From Nitrososphaerota archaeon (lineage in GTDB: Archaea > Thermoproteota > Nitrososphaeria > Nitrososphaerales > Gagatemarchaeaceae), in NCBI GenBank assembly GCA_027887045.1, contig JAPCJH010000002.1, positions 62,001 through 126,000 of the forward strand: 64,000 nt of DNA, read 5' to 3'. Positions 15,693 through 22,656 of this stretch are shown piece by piece. The position numbers and the translations under genes were made by a program. Position 1 is the stretch's first letter. Each line of letters opens with the position of its first letter. The notes below the pieces were generated by a model. That model was not told where the DNA came from. It was given only the letters and a program-made list of their open reading frames with translations, and searched no databases.

Positions 15693-16658
15693 CTATTGTC
15701 CTCTTCGTTGGAAAAGGCTGGCCGGAACTTCTACGAGGCGTACGGAACTCTGATACAGTCTCCCTTCACGGTTCGCTTCCACCCCTAGCGCGTCCCCGAC
15801 CAGAGCCTTTGAGAGCTCTCTTAGAAGGTCCTTCATCGTCGCTATCGGGTGGCTCGAAACTCTTGAAATGATATCTCCCGGTCTGAATCCAGCTTCAAAC
15901 GCCGGACTGTCTCTGGCAATGTCGACGAGGAGGACCCCCGAGTCGGCCTTCAACCCGTACCTTCGTGCCAATGCGGGCGTGACGTCTGTCCCCGAAATTC
16001 CGAGCCAGGGGCGTATGACCCTTCCGTGTTTGAAAAGTTGATCGACGACCCTCTTCACGGTGTCGATCGGAATCGCAAAACCGACACCCTGCGCGAACGC
16101 CACTACGGCTGTGTTGATTCCGATGACACGCCCGTTCAAGTCCGCCAGTGGACCACCGCTGTTTCCTGGGTTAATCGCCGCATCGGTTTGAATCATCCCT
16201 TCGAGGACGAAGTCAGTGCCCGGGAGGGGCCTTCCCAGCGCGCTTACGACGCCCATCGAAACTGTGGGTGCTCCGGGGAGACCGAGCGCGTTGCCAATCG
16301 CAAGGGCGATCTGCCCCACCCTCAAGTTCTCCGAGTCTCCAAGGGCGGCTGAAGGAAGATTGTCCGCTTGAACCCTTACGATGGCCACGTCGGTCGCGGG
16401 GTCCGTCCCGACCACTTCACCGACGATGGACCTGCCGTCCTGGAGATGAACCTGGACCCGAGTCGCGTCGTCAACGACATGGTTGTTGGTCACGAGGTAC
16501 CCTCGAGTGTCAATTATGACCCCCGAGCCCTGCCCTTCGACGGGGATAACCCCGAACCTGAAGTCTCTGGCCATTCTAATGCTGTCGATACTCACTACGG
16601 ATTCCGCAAGCGTCTCCACCGCATCGGTAATTTTGTCCTGCAGCTCAATCGGTTCCAT
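15693..16658 (-). CDS. HtrA-like serine protease with PDZ domain, cytoplasmic type
   Basis: A 321-residue trypsin-like protease of the HtrA/DegP family. The triad is visible as His60 (VTNNHVVDD), Asp90 (TDVAIVRV) and Ser167 (NPGNSGGPL). A single PDZ domain follows (about 215-310: SGVLLVDIARDSPAFEAGFRPGDIISRV). There is no signal peptide or membrane helix, so unlike the second HtrA of this window it should act in the cytoplasm. Its 5' end overlaps the PPOX gene by 14 bp, and both probably share the regulated promoter at 17.06 kb. This ties protein quality control to a flavin-binding oxidoreductase-like gene under an HxlR regulator. Confidence 0.93.
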   Translation of the reverse strand: MEPIELQDKITDAVETLAESVVSIDSIRMARDFRFGVIPVEGQGSGVIIDTRGYLVTNNHVVDDATRVQVHLQDGRSIVGEVVGTDPATDVAIVRVQADNLPSAALGDSENLRVGQIALAIGNALGLPGAPTVSMGVVSALGRPLPGTDFVLEGMIQTDAAINPGNSGGPLADLNGRVIGINTAVVAFAQGVGFAIPIDTVKRVVDQLFKHGRVIRPWLGISGTDVTPALARRYGLKADSGVLLVDIARDSPAFEAGFRPGDIISRVSSHPIATMKDLLRELSKALVGDALGVEANREGRLYQSSVRLVEVPASLFQRRGQ

Positions 16659-17043
16659 TTTTTCTCCTCTTCAAACCCCAGCTTACCTTGTGAACAGGTG
16701 TTATTCTGACATAAACCTTGCCTTTCTCCCTGACGACTTCAGCGAGACCTCTCACCTCAATCCCCCGCGGCTTCCAGGGCTCGACCGTTTCGACATCGTC
16801 GACGACGAATGCGACTCGACTTTGTTTGAGTATGTTCCTGAATTTGAGACTCTTCTCCAGTCCCCAACCACCGAAGTAAAGGTAATGACCATCGAATTCG
16901 TAAACAACTGGCACCACGTGCGCCTGTCCACTCGCCGAAGCTGTAGCGAGCCTGCCTAGCCTGGAGTTCAGGAGGTACTCGGCCTCTTCTTCCGTAAACG
17001 TTGCCGAGGCCTTGTTCTTGCTATACAAACAATTTCGCAGCAT
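16645..17043 (-). CDS. Pyridoxamine 5'-phosphate oxidase-like (PPOX) flavin-binding protein
   Basis: A 132-residue split beta-barrel protein of the PPOX/F420-binding superfamily. Typical pieces are AEYLLNSRLGRLATASASGQAHVVPVVYEFDG (strand pair and cofactor-contact region), FRNILKQSRVAFVVDD and PRGIEVRGLAEVV. Such proteins bind FMN, F420 or haem and reduce or sense small ligands; the cofactor cannot be fixed from sequence. The ATG at 17043 lies just downstream of a TATA element at 17062-17069, giving a very short leader. It is first in an operon with the cytoplasmic HtrA and is divergent from an HxlR regulator with a palindromic operator between them. Confidence 0.85.
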   Translation of the reverse strand: MLRNCLYSKNKASATFTEEEAEYLLNSRLGRLATASASGQAHVVPVVYEFDGHYLYFGGWGLEKSLKFRNILKQSRVAFVVDDVETVEPWKPRGIEVRGLAEVVREKGKVYVRITPVHKVSWGLKRRKNGTD

Positions 17044-17061
17044 CGGTCAATGCAGTCATGC

Positions 17062-17069
17062 TTATATAC
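17062..17069. promoter_or_regulatory. TATA element between PPOX and HxlR genes
   Basis: The sequence TTATATAC on plus reads GTATATAA on minus. It is placed about 25 bp before the minus-strand ATG at 17043. On the plus strand it could also serve the HxlR gene starting at 17106. Confidence 0.6.
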
Positions 17070-17073
17070 TTGG

Positions 17074-17089
17074 TAGTAGCCTGCTACTA
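17074..17089. promoter_or_regulatory. Palindromic operator (TAGTAGC-CT-GCTACTA)
   Basis: A perfect 7-bp inverted repeat with a 2-bp spacer sits between the divergent PPOX and HxlR starts, next to the TATA element. Size and place suit binding of a dimeric winged-helix regulator such as the adjacent HxlR protein; this assignment is inference. Confidence 0.65.
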
Positions 17090-17105
17090 AGTAGGTAACA
17101 ACAAT

Positions 17106-17471
17106 TTGAGTACCTCACAGCAACTTGAGCAGGGAGTGCTCGACGAATGTGCGGTTGTTCATTCATATTGGAACGAGCTTACGAAAGTTTGGACTTTCCC
17201 CGTGGTGCACTCATTGGGGTTGAAGGAGCCTGCGCGTTTCAACGAGTTGAAACGACGCATCGACGGGATAAGCGCGACGAGCCTGGCTGAGAGGCTGACG
17301 GAACTGGACAAACTCGGCGTAGTCCAGAGAAAAGTATTCCCCGAAACCCCGCCCCGGGTCGAGTACTCGTTGACCCCCAAGGGGCACGAGTTGAACCTTA
17401 TTCTGCTGGAGTTTGCAAACTGGGCAAAAAGATGGGGAAAGGTGCCCGAAGCCGCGCCAACGATCAAATAG
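17106..17471 (+). CDS. HxlR-family winged-helix transcriptional regulator
   Basis: A 121-residue regulator with the HxlR pattern. The helix SYWNELTKVWTFPVVHSL is followed by the recognition region ARFNELKRRIDGISATSLAERLTELDKLGVVQRKVFPETPPRVEYSLTPKGHEL, including the wing ending in YSLT. Many HxlR proteins sense redox state or electrophiles through an N-terminal Cys; one Cys (DECAVVHSYW) is present here at about residue 16. Start TTG at 17106. It probably controls itself and the divergent PPOX-HtrA operon through the palindrome at 17074-17089. Confidence 0.9.
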   Translation: MSTSQQLEQGVLDECAVVHSYWNELTKVWTFPVVHSLGLKEPARFNELKRRIDGISATSLAERLTELDKLGVVQRKVFPETPPRVEYSLTPKGHELNLILLEFANWAKRWGKVPEAAPTIK

Positions 17472-17574
17472 ATCTCCGGTTTCCATCTTTGAAAGTGGAA
17501 ATCAGTCGCTTCGCATCAGCCGTGAGTGTAGCTCGTGCGTGTGAGTATGCTAGAGAAGGCAGGAAGGCCTAATC

Positions 17575-17790
17575 TTGAACGGAAGAAGATGGGGCCTAAT
17601 GGGAGTCGGTATCTTGCTCCTCTTAGCGGGCACAGTTTTCGCGTTACAGGGCGCTGGAATCATCGGAGGAAGCGCCATCATGAGCGGGAACTCCCTGTAC
17701 ATCTACGTCGGTGCAATCGTGGCGATTGCCGGAATCGCTTTGCTCGCGCTGGGCTCGCGCTCCAAGGAGTCGCCTCGAACGCAACCGTAA
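17575..17790 (+). CDS. Small two-helix membrane protein
   Basis: A 71-residue protein with two hydrophobic helices (WGLMGVGILLLLAGTVFALQG and YIYVGAIVAIAGIALLALG) separated by a Gly/Ser turn and ending in a charged tail. Similar short proteins are frequent in archaeal genomes and have no known role. It starts at TTG; a longer overlapping frame at 17535 is out of register and discarded. It precedes the molybdopterin oxidoreductase gene by 92 bp on the same strand and may be co-expressed. Confidence 0.7.
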   Translation: MNGRRWGLMGVGILLLLAGTVFALQGAGIIGGSAIMSGNSLYIYVGAIVAIAGIALLALGSRSKESPRTQP

Positions 17791-17882
17791 CAAGCAGTTG
17801 GGAAGAAAAGAGACGAGGGAGGAGCAAACGCACGACTAAAAAGCAGCGGCACGTTCCCAAACTATGAACTCGTGAAAATCAG

Positions 17883-19547
17883 ATGACAGAAGCATCCAGG
17901 GGCTTCAGCAAATTCGCGCTTTTTCAGAAAGGGCTGTTCGGGGGAGTCATCGCCCTCGGTTTCGGGTTTATCCTGCGTCTAGCAGGACTCGCGCCTTTTC
18001 CTCCTGAGGCTGCGATCGAGGCGTTCATCGGTGTTGTACCTGCTCAGATCGAGGAGGGAGCCGTCCAACAGTTGGGGGACCTGGCTGGTCTCCTTGGTCT
18101 TCTGGCAGCCGCGTTAGTTGCCCTGGTCATATACGGGCTACTGGGGATTTTCTTTGCAAGATACTTGGGGAGGATCGGAGTCTTCAAACGAATGTCGACT
18201 CTCGAGAGGAACATCGTCCTCTCGATCTTGCCCTGGCTGGCATTTGGCGGCGTAGCCCTACCCCTTACCGGGGTTTCGCTTTTTGGCGAAGCCTCTCCCT
18301 TCGCTTCAGCAAACATCGCGTGGATATTCCCGCTGACATTCCTCATTCCCCAGCTACTGTTCGGGTTGGCTCTGTCCTCTGGTTCGGGGCCTCGCTATCA
18401 ACCCCTTCCCTCTGAGTCTGTACCCCCGGCGGGAAAATCCAGTGGATTTGCGAGCAAGGCAACGTCCCGTGCAAGGCGGGAATTCGTTGAGAAAGGGATG
18501 ATCCTAGGGTCCGCGTTTATCCTGTTTCTTGCGAGCGCGGGGACCATTGTGTCTTCGCTCTTGCAGCAATCTTCGCCTATCTCGCAGGGGATAGGTCCGA
18601 TCGACCTGCAGGGCGCACCCGCCATATTCAGCGACCTTCGGTTGAAGACACTCGTGGATTCAGAGGTCACTGCAAACAATAGCTTCTACCGTGTTGCGAT
18701 AGACCTCTTCGACCCGAGCGTGGATGGGCAGGCGTGGTCTCTGTCTCTGGGAGGTGCCGTGGCTACGCCGAAAAAATACAACATCGCAAACATTGAGGCG
18801 CTCGCCGCCAGAGATCAGTACAACACCTTCGAGTGCGTGAGCAACCTTGTAAATGGGAATCTGATAGGGAACGCAAAATGGACGGGCGTGCGGATCTCCG
18901 ACCTTCTCGCCGACGCAGGGCAGGCACTCCCTGGAGCGAAGTACGTGGTATTCTATTCTGTCGACGGCTATTCTGTCGGAATCCCTCTGTCCAAGGCTTT
19001 GATGAACGACAGCATTCTCGCATTGAAGATGAATGACAGCGTCCTCCCGCAGAAACATGGATATCCGCTCAGGGCAGTGATCCCTGGTCTTTACGGGATG
19101 ATGAGCGCGAAATGGGTGACGCGAATCGAGGTCATTGACTCGGTGTACAACGGGTACTGGCAGACCAGGGGATGGACCAACGACGCGGCCGTCCAGGCGC
19201 TCGCTTTCATCCTGGTGCCCGGCGATGGTTCATCGCAGAGCCTTTCGACAAGCAACGGTTCCGTCCTTCTCGGCGGTGTGGCCTACGCGGGCGATCGGGG
19301 GATATCTTCAGTTGAGGTCAGCGTCGACGGAGGGCGGAGTTGGAGCGAGGCTACTCTTAAGGCTCCGATTGGGAGTACGACTTGGACGCTCTGGGCGTTC
19401 GAGTGGCACCCTGCTTCGGCCGGCGTCTTCCACATCTATGCCCGAGCGACGGACGGTGCCGGTCAACTCCAAACATCTGTGGCTACAGACACGTTTCCGA
19501 ATGGCGCGACGGGTTACGCGAGCATCAATGTAAACGTCGGTAGATGA
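17883..19547 (+). CDS. Membrane-anchored molybdopterin oxidoreductase, sulfite-oxidase type
   Basis: A 554-residue protein. The N-terminal 230 residues hold five to six membrane helices (around 18-35, 62-92, 110-130, 143-165, 205-228). From about 250 on there is an extracytoplasmic oxidoreductase domain of the sulfite oxidase/YedY family. The Mo-ligand Cys is Cys318 in NTFECVSNLVNG, followed by WTGVRISDLL and HGYPLRAVIPGLYGMMSAKWVTRIEV, all typical. A C-terminal Mo-co dimerisation-type Ig domain ends with SSVEVSVDGGRSWSEA and WHPASAGVFHIYARATD. It probably transfers electrons between an oxidised sulfur or similar compound and the membrane. The substrate is not readable. Confidence 0.9.
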   Translation: MTEASRGFSKFALFQKGLFGGVIALGFGFILRLAGLAPFPPEAAIEAFIGVVPAQIEEGAVQQLGDLAGLLGLLAAALVALVIYGLLGIFFARYLGRIGVFKRMSTLERNIVLSILPWLAFGGVALPLTGVSLFGEASPFASANIAWIFPLTFLIPQLLFGLALSSGSGPRYQPLPSESVPPAGKSSGFASKATSRARREFVEKGMILGSAFILFLASAGTIVSSLLQQSSPISQGIGPIDLQGAPAIFSDLRLKTLVDSEVTANNSFYRVAIDLFDPSVDGQAWSLSLGGAVATPKKYNIANIEALAARDQYNTFECVSNLVNGNLIGNAKWTGVRISDLLADAGQALPGAKYVVFYSVDGYSVGIPLSKALMNDSILALKMNDSVLPQKHGYPLRAVIPGLYGMMSAKWVTRIEVIDSVYNGYWQTRGWTNDAAVQALAFILVPGDGSSQSLSTSNGSVLLGGVAYAGDRGISSVEVSVDGGRSWSEATLKAPIGSTTWTLWAFEWHPASAGVFHIYARATDGAGQLQTSVATDTFPNGATGYASINVNVGR

Positions 19548-19616
19548 GCAGGTTACTCTTTCAACACGATGCGGCAGCATACGTTTCCGAACGGGGAAAT
19601 GCACGTGAGTCAATAC

Positions 19617-19641
19617 GCCCCGGCCGAGACCCGAACCCGGG
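19617..19641 (-). repeat. Duplicate of the tRNA-Glu 3' end (att-like scar)
   Basis: This 25-bp segment matches the 3' end of tRNA-Glu at 19820-19844 in 22 of 25 positions, in the same orientation and 203 bp away. It covers the acceptor strand and T-arm but has a disrupted T-loop, so it is not a working tRNA part. Such tRNA 3'-end duplications are what tRNA-targeting integrases leave at the far end of an integrated element. Confidence 0.65.
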
Positions 19642-19647
19642 CAAAGG

Positions 19648-19680
19648 CGGGCCCGACGGGAATCGAACCCGTCATCACTT
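19648..19680 (-). other. Orphan tRNA 3'-half-like sequence
   Basis: On the minus strand a good T-arm (ACGGG-TTCGATT-CCCGT) is followed by CGGGCCC and G, as in a tRNA acceptor strand. No matching 5' acceptor (GGGCCCG) exists upstream on that strand within 350 bp. It may be the 3' half of a split tRNA, or a remnant brought in with the element that left the scar at 19617-19641. Confidence 0.45.
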
Positions 19681-19818
19681 TGATATCACCCCTACCTAGT
19701 AACCGCGAAATCTACCGACCAGTCTTTGATTCTGTCTGCCGAGCTTCACAACCTTGACCGTGAATGCTTGCCGTCAGGCGTCTCTAGAGCGGAACGGGAA
19801 GTGAACCCGTAGGTATAG

Positions 19819-19928
19819 TGCCCCGGCCGGGATTCGAACCCGGGTCGCCGACTCGAAAGGCCGGCATACTCTCGACACCTTGGGTTTGACCGGGCTGTAT
19901 GCCCACGCGGACTCTATACTACCGGGGC
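19819..19928 (-). tRNA. tRNA-Glu(TTC) with large D-loop insert
   Basis: Acceptor strands GCCCCGG and CCGGGGC pair fully. The discriminator is A at 19819; no CCA is encoded. The anticodon stem CCGGC/GTCGG holds loop CTTTCGA, so anticodon TTC lies at 19855-19857 with no intron at 37/38. The T-arm CCGGG-TTCGAAT-CCCGG is perfect. The D-arm carries about 35 extra nt, including the hairpin GGGC-ATACA-GCCC (19892-19904). This is probably a non-canonical intron that must be removed. The 5' end touches the end of an upstream LAGLIDADG gene. Confidence 0.88.
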
Positions 19929-20320
19929 TGAGGACCCCTTTGGGTGCTACTAAATAGCCTTCCACGTTCTAGCTCAAGTCTTGCTCGCCAGCGAGAAAGG
20001 ACCATGCGGTAGAACCGTCTAATCTCCTTCCTACGCTTTGAAGTTCGAATGAACTTATGTATCAACCTGATTTCCCTGTCAACATTCCCGATTCCGTAGA
20101 TGCGTGCTCGCCAGGCACGCTGGTGGCGAGAAACGTGGCAGACGACTCCATCCGCTTTCGCTCCAGCGGCATAATCACGCAAAGGTTCTCTCTCGGATTG
20201 AACTAGGATTATCTCACTCGAAAGTGAACCTCTAGATCGAATGCTCGTTGAGATACATCCCTCGGTGTCTAACCAGCATGCTCTATCCTTCCTAGTCATA
20301 GGGCCTCTTAGAGAGATCAT
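19919..20320 (-). CDS. Free-standing LAGLIDADG endonuclease, single motif
   Basis: A 133-residue protein with one LAGLIDADG motif, ACWLDTEGCISTSI, followed by EIILVQSEREPLRDYAAGAKADG and RARIYGIGNVDREIRLIHKF, the usual order of a small homodimeric homing endonuclease. The C-terminus is very basic (KRRKEIRRFYRMVLSRWRARLELERGR). The stop codon lies inside the first bases of tRNA-Glu, ten bases of overlap, in the same direction. A TATA-like GTTATAAG at 20351-20358 gives it its own promoter. A second possible start is the Met at MTRKDRACW. It is probably active as judged by the intact frame and Asp/Glu in the motif; the target is unknown, perhaps the tRNA or its insert. Confidence 0.78.
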   Translation of the reverse strand: MISLRGPMTRKDRACWLDTEGCISTSIRSRGSLSSEIILVQSEREPLRDYAAGAKADGVVCHVSRHQRAWRARIYGIGNVDREIRLIHKFIRTSKRRKEIRRFYRMVLSRWRARLELERGRLFSSTQRGPQPR

Positions 20321-20350
20321 GAGCTAGACTCGTGGAACCATTTCGCCATT

Positions 20351-20358
20351 GCTTATAA
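20351..20358 (-). promoter_or_regulatory. TATA box of the LAGLIDADG gene
   Basis: GTTATAAG on the minus strand, about 32 bp upstream of the ATG at 20320. This leaves a leader of only a few bases. Confidence 0.5.
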
Positions 20359-20515
20359 CGACCCATGGGTTACAAAATTATCTTGTTCTCGTCCCCGGTC
20401 TGCCTCACGAGTACGGAATTCGAGAGTAAGATCAGATACTTGACCGATCTATGCAGGCAGGCTCCTCGGCGGGGCCGCCTTTGGCTTCTCAATCTTCAGC
20501 CTAGATGGGACGCGC

Positions 20516-21220
20516 CTAAGCAATGTAGTAGCACCACTCCCCGAGCTCCCCGCTTAGACCCCTCAATTCGTTGTTGGAAGGCATAGCGATTGACTCGATT
20601 TGCAGGACGCTGTTGCTAGGCAAATGAACCTGCTTCTCGCTCTTCTCTTCCGTTGTCGATAGACCGGAACTGTATTCATCGGTTGAGATCATCGATTCGT
20701 AGTACAAGATCCTCCCGATCTGGCGAACCTTCGCGCCCTCAACCGGATAGTTTGTGATTCCTCTAACTTTCCCGCAGACCCGGGTAAGGAGAAAAGACAT
20801 CGCCAGTGACTCGTCGGGCGTAATTCCCGAGAGACCAGCTCTCCGCAGCTCCCACCAGTGCGACGAACTCTCAAGTCTGACATTGGCTCGTAATATGAAT
20901 CCGCCACGCGCTCTTCCTATGTTGAAGTAAAGCCGGGCGAATTCTCCAGGAGGACAGTATTCCTTCTTGCACTCGAGTAGGTCAGGTAGCGCGGGGACCA
21001 GGGCGTCCAAGAGCCCCTTACTCGACCAGGCAAGTCCTCGAGCGTCGATCCAGATCACCTGTTCCCTTGAGGAGGCACGCAACACACCGGCTTTTCGCAC
21101 TTCGTATCCAAGGTCGGCCATGCGCTTTCCCAAGATGGAGAGTTGAGCGTTAGTGAGCTTAGGAAGAGGGAGGAAGTACCTACGGTTGAGTTTGATTTGG
21201 CGAACCTTGAATGCTCGCAA
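20516..21220 (-). CDS. Hypothetical protein of about 235 residues
   Basis: I do not recognise this protein. It begins with a strongly basic strand-rich region (RAFKVRQIKLNRRYFLPLPKL), then an alpha/beta body with WIDARGLAWSSKGLLDALVPALPDLLECKKEYCPPGEF and YFNIGRARGGFILRANVRLESS, and a less conserved acidic C-terminus. There is no signal or membrane segment. The frame extends to a GTG at 21283, but that start would lie upstream of the shared TATA box at 21246-21253. The TTG at 21220 gives a leaderless message and is preferred. It is divergent from the polyprenyl synthase gene. The pairing with LAGLIDADG and tRNA remnants downstream hints at an accessory region. Confidence 0.6.
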   Translation of the reverse strand: MRAFKVRQIKLNRRYFLPLPKLTNAQLSILGKRMADLGYEVRKAGVLRASSREQVIWIDARGLAWSSKGLLDALVPALPDLLECKKEYCPPGEFARLYFNIGRARGGFILRANVRLESSSHWWELRRAGLSGITPDESLAMSFLLTRVCGKVRGITNYPVEGAKVRQIGRILYYESMISTDEYSSGLSTTEEKSEKQVHLPSNSVLQIESIAMPSNNELRGLSGELGEWCYYIA

Positions 21221-21245
21221 AAGAGATGCAGAACTAGGAGAACTG

Positions 21246-21253
21246 CATATATA
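21246..21253. promoter_or_regulatory. Bidirectional TATA element
   Basis: The run CATATATATG reads as a TATA box on both strands between divergent genes. It overlaps the ATG at 21253, which therefore is unlikely to be the start of the polyprenyl synthase. Downstream TTG codons on each side (21220 minus, 21289 plus) would then begin nearly leaderless messages. Confidence 0.5.
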
Positions 21254-21288
21254 TGGAACGACATCGACTTCGAGACGGTACACGTATC

Positions 21289-22146
21289 TTGGGCGAGAAG
21301 AGCCCTGTTTTTGTTGGGGAATCTGAAACCAAAGTGCGGGCTTATGTCCAGAGGATCAACCTCGCTCTGACGCGGGAACTCGACCTCTATATTGAATCAC
21401 GATTCCATGACCCACTCGTCTATGCAATCGAAGGAGGGAAGAGAGTCAGGCCGCTTATCCTCCTCCTGTCGGCGGAAGCTCTCGGTTGCACCGACGATAA
21501 GCTCCTCGACGCGGCGGTTGCCGTGGAACTCCTGCACTCAGAGTCAATCATCCACGACGACATTATCGACGAAGACGTGACGCGGAGGGGTCGGATGACC
21601 TTTCACATCAAGTACGGCTACAGCGCATCGCTCCTCACGGCTGACTTCGTGTTCGCGATGATTTTGGCTATCGCGGCGAGGTACAAAGACCGGAGGATAT
21701 CTGATGCGATAAGCAACGCCGCCCTCAACATGGCTGAGGGGGAGTACTCTGAGGTGACGATCGATCCAAAAGCCTACAAGCTGACCTGGGACGAATACGT
21801 CCGGGTGATCTCGGAGAAGACCGCGACACTCTTCCAGGCCTCATCCAGGCTCGGCGCTTTGATAGCGGGTGGGTCTGACAAAGAGGTCGACGCCCTCACT
21901 ACTTATGGGAGATACCTAGGAATAGCGTACCAGCTGCGAGATGACTTACTTGATTGGGGTTCGGAGGACAAAATAACGAAGGGGCTGCTTCACGGTTCGA
22001 ACGAGGCGGAGGTCGTGACCAAGGTCACCAAATTGTCGGAGATGTACGCAGAAAGGGCCAAGACACAACTGTCGGTAATCCCGGAGAGCGAAGCGAAGAC
22101 TCTTTTGGTCGAGCTTACCAGGTTCACGATTAAGAGATCCTATTGA
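21289..22146 (+). CDS. Polyprenyl (geranylgeranyl/farnesyl) diphosphate synthase
   Basis: A trans-prenyltransferase of about 285 residues that builds C15-C20 isoprenoid diphosphates for archaeal ether lipids. The first Asp-rich motif is HDDIIDEDVTRRG and the second is YQLRDDLLDWG. The substrate loop GGKRVRPLILLL lies near residue 45 and the motif YSASLLTADFVFA follows. The residue pattern before the first DDxxD (VAVELLHSESIIHDD) fits a GGPP synthase, but chain length cannot be settled by eye. The ATG at 21253 falls within the TATA box, so TTG at 21289 is preferred. The next genes, on the other strand, encode ATP-synthase subunits. Confidence 0.92.
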   Translation: MGEKSPVFVGESETKVRAYVQRINLALTRELDLYIESRFHDPLVYAIEGGKRVRPLILLLSAEALGCTDDKLLDAAVAVELLHSESIIHDDIIDEDVTRRGRMTFHIKYGYSASLLTADFVFAMILAIAARYKDRRISDAISNAALNMAEGEYSEVTIDPKAYKLTWDEYVRVISEKTATLFQASSRLGALIAGGSDKEVDALTTYGRYLGIAYQLRDDLLDWGSEDKITKGLLHGSNEAEVVTKVTKLSEMYAERAKTQLSVIPESEAKTLLVELTRFTIKRSY

Positions 22147-22204
22147 GTTATTGACTCGAGGAAGGCGATTCTTTCCGCGAGATCGATATTGAACCGCGCG
22201 GGCG

Positions 22205-22555
22205 CTACGCCTGTCCGAAGATCAGGATTGCCATCACGATGCCGTAGATCGCGATAGCTTCCGCAAGCACAACGAAGAGTAGCGCTGTTGTTCTTACTTC
22301 GGGCTTCTCCACGACCGCTGCGATTGCCGCTGCTCCCGCCTGACCAACACCATACCCAGCTCCTGCGGCGGCTAAGCCAAACGCGATTCCCGCAGCCAGC
22401 AACTTGTTTACATCGACGGTAGTTGTTTGTAGGATCGCATTCGCGGCGGCTGATTGTGCGTGGGCGACGGGGAGTAGGAGGCTGACGATACCAAGGAAAC
22501 CTGCGGAAAGTAGTAATGCAGAAAGCCCGCGCATGAAGTAAACTAGTAAGCGCAT
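22205..22555 (-). CDS. atpK: A/V-type ATP synthase subunit K (proteolipid ring)
   Basis: A 116-residue membrane rotor subunit. After a cleavable-looking N-terminal segment (LSALLLSAGFLGIVSLLLPVAHAQS) two helices form the c-type hairpin: LLAAGIAFGLAAAGAGYGVGQAGAAAIAAV, a polar loop VEKPEVR, and LLFVVLAEAIAIYGIVMAILIFG with the ion-binding Glu in VLAEAIAIYG. One binding Glu per hairpin suits a proton-driven A-type ring. It lies downstream of subunit C on the same strand with 101 bp between, in which an AT-rich TATA-like stretch (ATAAATC) suggests an own promoter for this abundant subunit. Confidence 0.95.
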   Translation of the reverse strand: MRLLVYFMRGLSALLLSAGFLGIVSLLLPVAHAQSAAANAILQTTTVDVNKLLAAGIAFGLAAAGAGYGVGQAGAAAIAAVVEKPEVRTTALLFVVLAEAIAIYGIVMAILIFGQA

Positions 22556-22656
22556 CGGATTTGACCTTATAAATCTTTTAACGGTCTATGGAGTTTTGTA
22601 TTATTTTCGGGTGATTTCTGGAAATCTCCGGGAGACTCCTAACAAAATCTTATCGG

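Noticed and set aside
19794-19810. Hairpin ACGGG-AAGTGAA-CCCGT next to tRNA-Glu, resembling a T-arm
   Set aside because: On the tRNA strand the loop TTCACTT lacks the conserved A58-type base and no acceptor partner exists, so it was not called as a tRNA part.
20365-20586. 73-codon plus-strand frame between the LAGLIDADG gene and the 235-residue hypothetical
   Set aside because: Low-complexity composition, overlaps the 3' end of a better gene on the other strand, no motif.
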